This document shows positions 6,741-10,894 of a DNA stretch of 10,894 nucleotides, piece after piece. Source of the stretch: Desulfobulbaceae bacterium (GTDB lineage Bacteria; Desulfobacterota; Desulfobulbia; Desulfobulbales; Desulfobulbaceae); contig SKJK01000188.1 of the NCBI GenBank assembly GCA_007121995.1, positions 1 through 10,894 of the forward strand, given 5' to 3'. The notes below the pieces were generated by a model. The model saw nothing but the letters and a program-made list of their open reading frames with translations. It did no database searches and had not been told where the DNA came from. Numbering within the stretch: position 1 is the stretch's first letter; each line of letters opens with the position of its first letter. The position numbers and the translations under genes are program-made.

Positions 6741-8134
6741 GAACTCTGTTTCTTCTGATAAGGAATATCGAGTGTGAAAACGGCCCCTAATCCAGGCCCA
6801 TCACTGACACCGCTCAGGATGCCCCCCATCTCGCGGGCAACGTTGGCTGAACTGTGCAGCCCAAATCCGTGGCCTTCTTTGCGCGTTGTGAAGCCACTTG
6901 CAAAAATTTTGGTCAGGTTTTCAGGTTTGATGCCAATACCATTGTCAGCGATTTGAAAGCGAACCTTCTGAATGCCGTCAATTTGAAAAGACCGTGTTCG
7001 GGCGACGATACACCGTTCATTCAGCGATTGCTGCTTGCAGGCGTTTTTTGCATTACTGATGAGGTTAATGAGAATTTGCAGCACCTTGTGCTTGTCGAGA
7101 CTGACAAGGCCAATCTCCTGAAACTCTCGCTGCACCTCAACATTGTGTTTGTCAAAGGAAATGAAATTGACGCGTAGAGCATCTTCCATAATATCTTCCG
7201 GATGAACAGGTTCCAAAATGCATGTTGATCGCGCATACGTCTGTTGCATCTGCACAATCTGACGAATGTGGTCGATGCTACGCTCCATCAAGCGGAGCTC
7301 CTCGATAACGGTCATCCGCTCAGCAACCAGAACCTCACCAAGTTTGATCATATAGCCGGGTAGCCTTTGTCCTTTTTTATCAGAGGTCATGAATGTACCA
7401 AGATCGTTCTCATGTTCTCGAATCATGGTCAGGGCCTTGCCGAGATTATCGAGCTTCGACTCCTGCATGGTTCGGTTAATCAGTGCGGCCGATGCATTGA
7501 CACTGTTCAAGACATTACCGACATTGTGAAGCACGCCCGTCGCAACCTCCGCACGACCCGCATCCCGTGACGCGGCGACCAGCTGCTCGTGCAGACGCTC
7601 GCTTTCCAACTTCGCGGCAATTAGTTTTTGTCGTTGTGAATTGACCTCGTCAATGGATGCCGACAGAACCTCGCATTGCTGGGCCAAAAGATCGTGTGTT
7701 TCGAGGAGAAACCAAGTGTTTTCACCCTGGACGAAAACAGGTTCGTAACGATACCGAGAGGGACGGGCCAGGGCGCTGGCAACCGCTTTATCGATCGTAT
7801 CGGTGCAGCTGATCATCAGGAAAGGGGTTTCGAACTCTTGCAGAAAGATTTCAACGGGCTTCTCTTTAAAAAGCTCTCTGGCAAACGGACGAGTAAGCTC
7901 ATAGGCCAAAGTGTCTCGGGATACAACAGCGCACGGTTCTCCATGATTGTCCCAGATGACGACGGCAAAGCAACTGGAGTCGGTATCGAAACATCTCACT
8001 AAGTTGGCCAATGTTTCATGTAAGACAAAGCTGTCCTGACGACCGAGGCACCTAAGGTCGCCAACCATTCCCTTCATAGACACTTGATTCGACGATGTTT
8101 TATGCGATAACTCTTCTGAAAACATGCAGTTCAT
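6737..8134 (-). CDS. Soluble sensor histidine kinase with CBS-like N-terminal domain
   Basis: 465 residues from the ATG at 8134. A TTG at 8140 would add two residues but lies only 2 nt from the ribosome-binding AAAGAG, while the ATG lies 8 nt away. Residue numbers below count from that TTG. No transmembrane segment or signal peptide is seen. Residues about 40-155 resemble a degenerate tandem CBS module, including VVSRDTLA and RPFARELFKEKPV, a pattern I know from CBS-containing signalling proteins. A coiled coil (about 158-195) leads to the variant H-box EVATGVLHNVGNVLNSV with H205 as likely phospho-acceptor. The ATPase domain follows: N box around ILINLISNAKNA (356-367), DNGIGI (399-404) and GHGFGLH (423-429). 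It should autophosphorylate and signal to the downstream receiver-GGDEF-EAL protein. The sensed signal is unknown; a nucleotide bound by the CBS-like domain is a speculation. Confidence 0.9.
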   Translation of the reverse strand: MNCMFSEELSHKTSSNQVSMKGMVGDLRCLGRQDSFVLHETLANLVRCFDTDSSCFAVVIWDNHGEPCAVVSRDTLAYELTRPFARELFKEKPVEIFLQEFETPFLMISCTDTIDKAVASALARPSRYRYEPVFVQGENTWFLLETHDLLAQQCEVLSASIDEVNSQRQKLIAAKLESERLHEQLVAASRDAGRAEVATGVLHNVGNVLNSVNASAALINRTMQESKLDNLGKALTMIREHENDLGTFMTSDKKGQRLPGYMIKLGEVLVAERMTVIEELRLMERSIDHIRQIVQMQQTYARSTCILEPVHPEDIMEDALRVNFISFDKHNVEVQREFQEIGLVSLDKHKVLQILINLISNAKNACKQQSLNERCIVARTRSFQIDGIQKVRFQIADNGIGIKPENLTKIFASGFTTRKEGHGFGLHSSANVAREMGGILSGVSDGPGLGAVFTLDIPYQKKQSS

Positions 8135-8149
8135 AAACAATACTCTTTA

Positions 8150-8188
8150 TCAGGCAGCCTGGATGAACGTTTGCACCTGGTCATTCAT
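8150..8188 (-). CDS. Candidate 12-codon leader ORF upstream of the histidine kinase
   Basis: The ATG at 8188 follows GAGGGAGG, the strongest Shine-Dalgarno-like sequence in the intergenic region (4 nt spacing). The ORF encodes MNDQVQTFIQAA and stops at TGA 8152-8150, 15 nt before the kinase ATG. The kinase ribosome-binding site AAAGAG begins right behind the stop, so terminating ribosomes could reinitiate. No run of identical regulatory codons is seen, so classic attenuation is not indicated. It could also be chance or a remnant of an older kinase N-terminus. Confidence 0.35.
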   Translation of the reverse strand: MNDQVQTFIQAA

Positions 8189-8263
8189 GAAACCTCCCTC
8201 ATTGCAACTTTGAGCAGTCCACGAACTCGGAGCCCTCTTCATTTTGCCGGAATCTCCAAACTG

Positions 8264-8295
8264 TTGGGCACCCAGTAAAGCCGGAGGGTGCCCAA
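8264..8295 (-). repeat. Perfect 10-bp inverted repeat at the predicted 5' end of the kinase mRNA
   Basis: TTGGGCACCC (8264-8273) and GGGTGCCCAA (8286-8295) are exact reverse complements separated by 12 nt. No T-tract follows on either strand, so a terminator is unlikely. From the predicted promoter at 8298-8325, transcription would begin at about 8291, inside the distal arm. The repeat could therefore be an operator over the start site or a 5'-end stabilising hairpin. Confidence 0.55.
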
Positions 8296-8297
8296 GG

Positions 8298-8325
8298 AAA
8301 ATATCTTGCGAAACAGATACGTCAA
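8298..8325 (-). promoter_or_regulatory. Candidate sigma-70 promoter of the histidine kinase / c-di-GMP regulator operon
   Basis: On the minus strand TTGACG (8325-8320, 5 of 6 to consensus) and TATTTT (8303-8298, 4 of 6) are 16 bp apart. A dyad ATACGT/ACGTAT (8317-8322 and 8331-8336, 8-bp spacer) overlaps the -35 box, as a repressor or activator site might. The resulting leader would be about 155 nt and contain the 12-codon ORF. Confidence 0.4.
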
Positions 8326-8692
8326 AATAAACGTATTCGAATTTATATTTCAGCTGGTTGATGTTAAAAATCCATTAGAAAATAATTAATTTCTAGTAAG
8401 AGATTGTTCTCCTGCTTTTTGGTGCACATGGGCGTAACATCTGGACGGGCTCCAGCTTCGTTTCGTAGGCCACTTGGAACAGGTCATTGCCCATGAAGCC
8501 GACAGGGTTAAAAGGGAACTGCACCTGATACGCAAAACCACCGAGTAATTGGCCGCGATGGTCAACATCGTGCGCCAGCACGATGCGCCGTCATAACAAT
8601 CCGGTCAAATTTTTTCGTTATGAGAAGGAGATACCTGTCGCCTTATACCTGCACGAGGCGAAGGCTCGGCCATCATGACTGTCTATCCAGCT

Positions 8693-8921
8693 CCTGGCCT
8701 GGATCCGTGAGCGTTCGTCCGTGCGTCAGCTTCGTTGTCCGTGGCAGTTCGATTAAAGTAGACTTTATCGGACGGTTACGGACAATGAAGATGGCGTGCG
8801 AACGGGCGCCCCGAAGGGCGGCTGGTGGAGGCGAATCGTCAAAAATGTCGCCGCACTTATAACATGATTACAGTAGAATAGATCCAAAACATGAGAACAG
8901 CCGTCACGGATTCAGGCCTGG
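8693..8921. repeat. 18-bp imperfect inverted repeat enclosing the long hairpin and crossing the RND stop codon
   Basis: CCTGGCCTGGATCCGTGA (8693-8710) and TCACGGATTCAGGCCTGG (8904-8921) are complementary at 16 of 18 positions, one of the two exceptions being a G.T pair. The right arm covers the stop codon and last codons of the RND gene. Enclosed are the 103-nt hairpin and a smaller stem (GCGGC 8818-8822 with GCCGC 8850-8854), which together could form a branched structure of about 230 nt. Chance cannot be excluded for the outer repeat alone. Confidence 0.4.
8709..8811 (+). ncRNA. Candidate structured RNA or ssDNA element: near-continuous 103-nt hairpin
   Basis: Pairing 8709-8753 with 8767-8811 in one register gives 32 Watson-Crick pairs, 9 G.T pairs and 4 mismatches (8710/8810, 8719/8801, 8729/8791, 8746/8774). 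After one bulged T (8754), 4 more pairs close a TAGA tetraloop (8759-8762). The core 8730-8742 with 8778-8790 is 13 continuous pairs including one G.T. On the + strand nine deviations are G.T, whereas on the minus strand only two would be. This asymmetry is expected for a structure kept in a + strand transcript or single strand. No promoter or terminator was identified for it, and no known RNA family is recognised. Confidence 0.45.
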
Positions 8922-10894
8922 GACAAGGGCGGATTGGGGATGCGGTAGATGAGGGTGTAATTGAGTGGAATGACGATCATGGTCAGCAGGGTGGCGAAGG
9001 TCAAACCGCACATGATGGTCACAGCCATGGAAACATAAAAGGCGTCAAGTAACAAAGGCAGCATGCCCAGCACGGTGGTAAGGGCAGCCAGGACCACCGG
9101 ACGCAAGCGGGTTACACCCGCATTGATCACCGCGTTGAAGGGATCCTCGCCCGCAGCCTGCTGGGCACTGATCTCGTCGATCAACACAATGGCGTTCTTG
9201 ATCTGCATCCCGGCTAGACTCAAAAAACCCAGTAACGCCATGAAACCAAAAGGTTGATTGAAAACCAGCAAGCCCACGGTAACACCAATGACAGTAAGCG
9301 GCACGGTAAGAAAAATCACCAGCGGCTTACGAATGGAGTTAAAAAGGGCAATGACGATCAGCACCATACCGGCCAGAATCGGCGGCATCTTGGCGATCAG
9401 CGCGGCCTGTGCGTCACTGGAGCTTTCATGCTCCCCGCCCCACTCCATGTGATACCCTTCCGGTAAATCGGCCATGGCTTCCGTGAGCAGTGGACTGATC
9501 CGGGTAAAGGCCGACGCAGCGGTTTCCCCGGTAGTGTTACATTTGACAGTAATGGCCAGGGAGCGATTACGCCGATGCAGCTTGGCCTCTTCCGAGACGT
9601 TTTCAAAACCATCGATAACCTGGGCCAGGGGGATCGGCTGATTCAGCGGTACACTCCAGAACCAGGCACTGTAGAGGCTGTCAGGATCGGAGGTTTCCTC
9701 CGGCGGTGCACGCAGGATCACGGGAAGGCTGTCATCACCTTCCTTGTAGGCGGCAATCGGCACACCGATAGTGACTGTTTTAAAAGCAGTGGCGATATCC
9801 ATACGGGTGATGCCGATATCCCGAGCCCGCGCTTCGGAGACCACCGGTCGCAGCACATCCACCCGGTTGCGCCAATCGGCTTGGATTTCTACCAGGCGGG
9901 GATCGGCTCGCAGAATATCCAGGGCACGGTCTGCGTATTGCCGCAACACCTCGGGCTCAGGTCCAAGAATGCGCATCTGCAGCTTTTGTGGATCTCCCGG
10001 CCCAAGTACAAACCGCTGTGCATAGACTAACGCATCGGGTATCTCTTGCAGCGCAAAGTTGCTGATCTGTTCCGCCAGGTTTTCGATATGACGATGATTG
10101 TCCACATCCACCAGCAGCAGCCCATAAGCAGGATCGGGGTTTTCCAGTGAATAGGTGAGTAGAAACCGAAGGCCCCCCGTGCCGACCATTTCCGTGACTG
10201 CTTGCACATCAGGCAGTTCCCGCGCATGCTCGGCAAGTTGCCGCACCCGGGCATCCGTGGCATGAATCGAAGAGCCGGCCGGCATCCAGACATGCACCAT
10301 GAACTGCGGACGCGTTGAGTCGGGGAAAAAACTCTTTTTGATAAATCCAAACCCATAGATGGAGGCGACCAGCATTGTCAGCAGAATCGCCACCGAGAAC
10401 CAGCGATAACGGATACAACCAATCAAAAAAGAGCGGTACAGACGGTAAAAGCGCCCCTTGTATGGGTCGTGTTCAGTTTGCCCATCGTCGTCTTTCTTCT
10501 TGAGGAACTGGGAAGCAAGCAGAGGCGTCAAGGTGATGGCCAGCACCCAACTCAACAGCAACGAAATCAGGAGGACAAGAAAGAGCGAGCGGCAATACTC
10601 GCCAGTGGAATCCTGTGAGGCGCCGATGGGGGCAAAAGAAAGAATCGCCACCACCGTAGCGCCCAGAAGCGGCCATTGGGTCTGCTTCACCGTGGCCAGG
10701 GCGGCCTTGACCTTATCCTGGCCCCTCTGGGCAGCAACCAGAACCCCGTCGGTAATCACAATGGCATTGTCCACCAGCATGCCCAGGGCGATGATAAACG
10801 CCCCCAAGCTGATCCGTTCGAACAACAGCCCTAAACTTTGCATGATCAGGACGGTCCCCATCACTGTCACCACCAGCACTCCGCCGATCAACAC
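8912..10894 (-). CDS. RND-family efflux pump inner-membrane permease, C-terminal two thirds (5' end outside window)
   Basis: 660 residues open from the right edge to TGA at 8914-8912; full-length relatives have about 1,030 residues, so about 370 N-terminal residues are missing. Features of AcrB-type proton-driven pumps are visible: a membrane helix with GMLVDNAIVITDG (38-50), where D42 matches the first proton-relay aspartate and the second is N43; TLTPLLASQF (121-130) at the end of the first membrane bundle; FFPDSTRPQF (189-198) opening the second periplasmic loop; and GMQIKNAIVLIDEI (562-575) with the conserved lysine K566. The C-terminal helix bundle (about 503-650) is complete. It should export drugs or other lipophilic compounds together with a membrane-fusion protein and outer-membrane channel, probably encoded upstream outside the window. 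Substrate cannot be inferred. The first codon shown is internal, not a real start. The stop codon lies inside the right arm of an inverted repeat. Confidence 0.92.
   Translation of the reverse strand: MLIGGVLVVTVMGTVLIMQSLGLLFERISLGAFIIALGMLVDNAIVITDGVLVAAQRGQDKVKAALATVKQTQWPLLGATVVAILSFAPIGASQDSTGEYCRSLFLVLLISLLLSWVLAITLTPLLASQFLKKKDDDGQTEHDPYKGRFYRLYRSFLIGCIRYRWFSVAILLTMLVASIYGFGFIKKSFFPDSTRPQFMVHVWMPAGSSIHATDARVRQLAEHARELPDVQAVTEMVGTGGLRFLLTYSLENPDPAYGLLLVDVDNHRHIENLAEQISNFALQEIPDALVYAQRFVLGPGDPQKLQMRILGPEPEVLRQYADRALDILRADPRLVEIQADWRNRVDVLRPVVSEARARDIGITRMDIATAFKTVTIGVPIAAYKEGDDSLPVILRAPPEETSDPDSLYSAWFWSVPLNQPIPLAQVIDGFENVSEEAKLHRRNRSLAITVKCNTTGETAASAFTRISPLLTEAMADLPEGYHMEWGGEHESSSDAQAALIAKMPPILAGMVLIVIALFNSIRKPLVIFLTVPLTVIGVTVGLLVFNQPFGFMALLGFLSLAGMQIKNAIVLIDEISAQQAAGEDPFNAVINAGVTRLRPVVLAALTTVLGMLPLLLDAFYVSMAVTIMCGLTFATLLTMIVIPLNYTLIYRIPNPPLSQA

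Larger units (their letters stand above)
8189..8911. other. 723-bp intergenic region between the RND gene and the histidine kinase operon
   Basis: No convincing gene beyond the candidate leader ORF. From left to right it holds the kinase promoter area with a perfect 10-bp hairpin and a 6-bp dyad; an AT-rich stretch (about 8340-8400); a stretch around 8393-8581 with open minus-strand frames of about 60 codons that I cannot assign and that have no ribosome-binding site; and a structured GC-rich part (8690-8920) with the long hairpin. A + strand ORF of 80 codons at 8620-8862 is rich in arginine and serine, lacks a good ribosome-binding site and contains the hairpin. I do not regard it as a protein gene. 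The mixed composition would fit remains of transferred DNA, but no transposase is recognised. Confidence 0.4.

Noticed and set aside
8264..8295. Intrinsic terminator
   Set aside because: The perfect stem has no T-tract on either strand and a 12-nt loop.
8393..8581. Transposase remnant
   Set aside because: The minus-strand frame has protein-like composition, but I could match it to no transposase family and found no flanking insertion-sequence ends.
8709..8811. Integron attC site
   Set aside because: Its ends lack the RYYYAAC and GTTRRRY core sites in the required orientation, and no integrase or cassette genes are nearby.
8620..8862. + strand ORF of 80 codons containing the long hairpin
   Set aside because: No ribosome-binding site upstream of its ATG, Arg/Ser-rich low-information protein, and the hairpin explains the sequence constraint better.
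8692..8922. Retron non-coding RNA
   Set aside because: The minus-strand order of stems is suggestive, but there is no reverse transcriptase in the window, the outer arm overlaps a coding end, and the wobble-pair bias favours the + strand.

Overview
The window looks like a chromosomal stretch from a Gram-negative, moderately GC-rich bacterium, probably a proteobacterium in the broad sense. A Desulfobacterota or gammaproteobacterial host would fit the long PstC with a beta-propeller-like insert, the receiver-GGDEF-EAL regulator and the type of histidine kinase, but no sequence here fixes the taxonomy. There are five substantial genes plus the start of a sixth at the left edge. I see no rRNA, tRNA, CRISPR array or intact insertion sequence.

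Left part (1-2741): a leftward high-affinity phosphate uptake operon. pstS (periplasmic phosphate-binding protein) is followed by the N-terminal third of a long-form pstC permease that runs off the window. Two structured elements flank pstS. One is a 50-nt nested hairpin between pstS and pstC. The other is a 110-bp dyad with perfect 15-bp arms, plus a second perfect hairpin, in the 5' leader region.

Middle (2742-4661): a rightward gene for a divergent 639-residue pyruvate kinase-family protein. It has an N-terminal helical extension, an enlarged B-domain region and no C-terminal regulatory domain. Its active site has lost the potassium ligands (S to V, T to L) and carries the E-to-K change associated with K+-independent enzymes.

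Right-middle (4839-8325): a leftward two-component operon in which a soluble histidine kinase overlaps by 4 bp a receiver-GGDEF-EAL response regulator. This is a direct route from a phosphorelay to cyclic-di-GMP turnover. A plausible sigma-70 promoter, a dyad over its -35 box, a perfect 10-bp hairpin at the predicted 5' end and a 12-codon leader ORF with a strong ribosome-binding site precede the kinase.

Right (8326-10894): about 580 bp without a recognisable gene, then the C-terminal two thirds of a leftward RND efflux pump. The non-coding stretch holds the most unusual object in the window. It is a roughly 103-nt near-continuous hairpin at 8709-8811 whose deviations are mostly G.T (G.U) pairs when read on the + strand, enclosed by an 18-bp imperfect inverted repeat that reaches into the last codons of the RND gene. 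It is my best candidate for an undescribed structured RNA or single-stranded DNA element.
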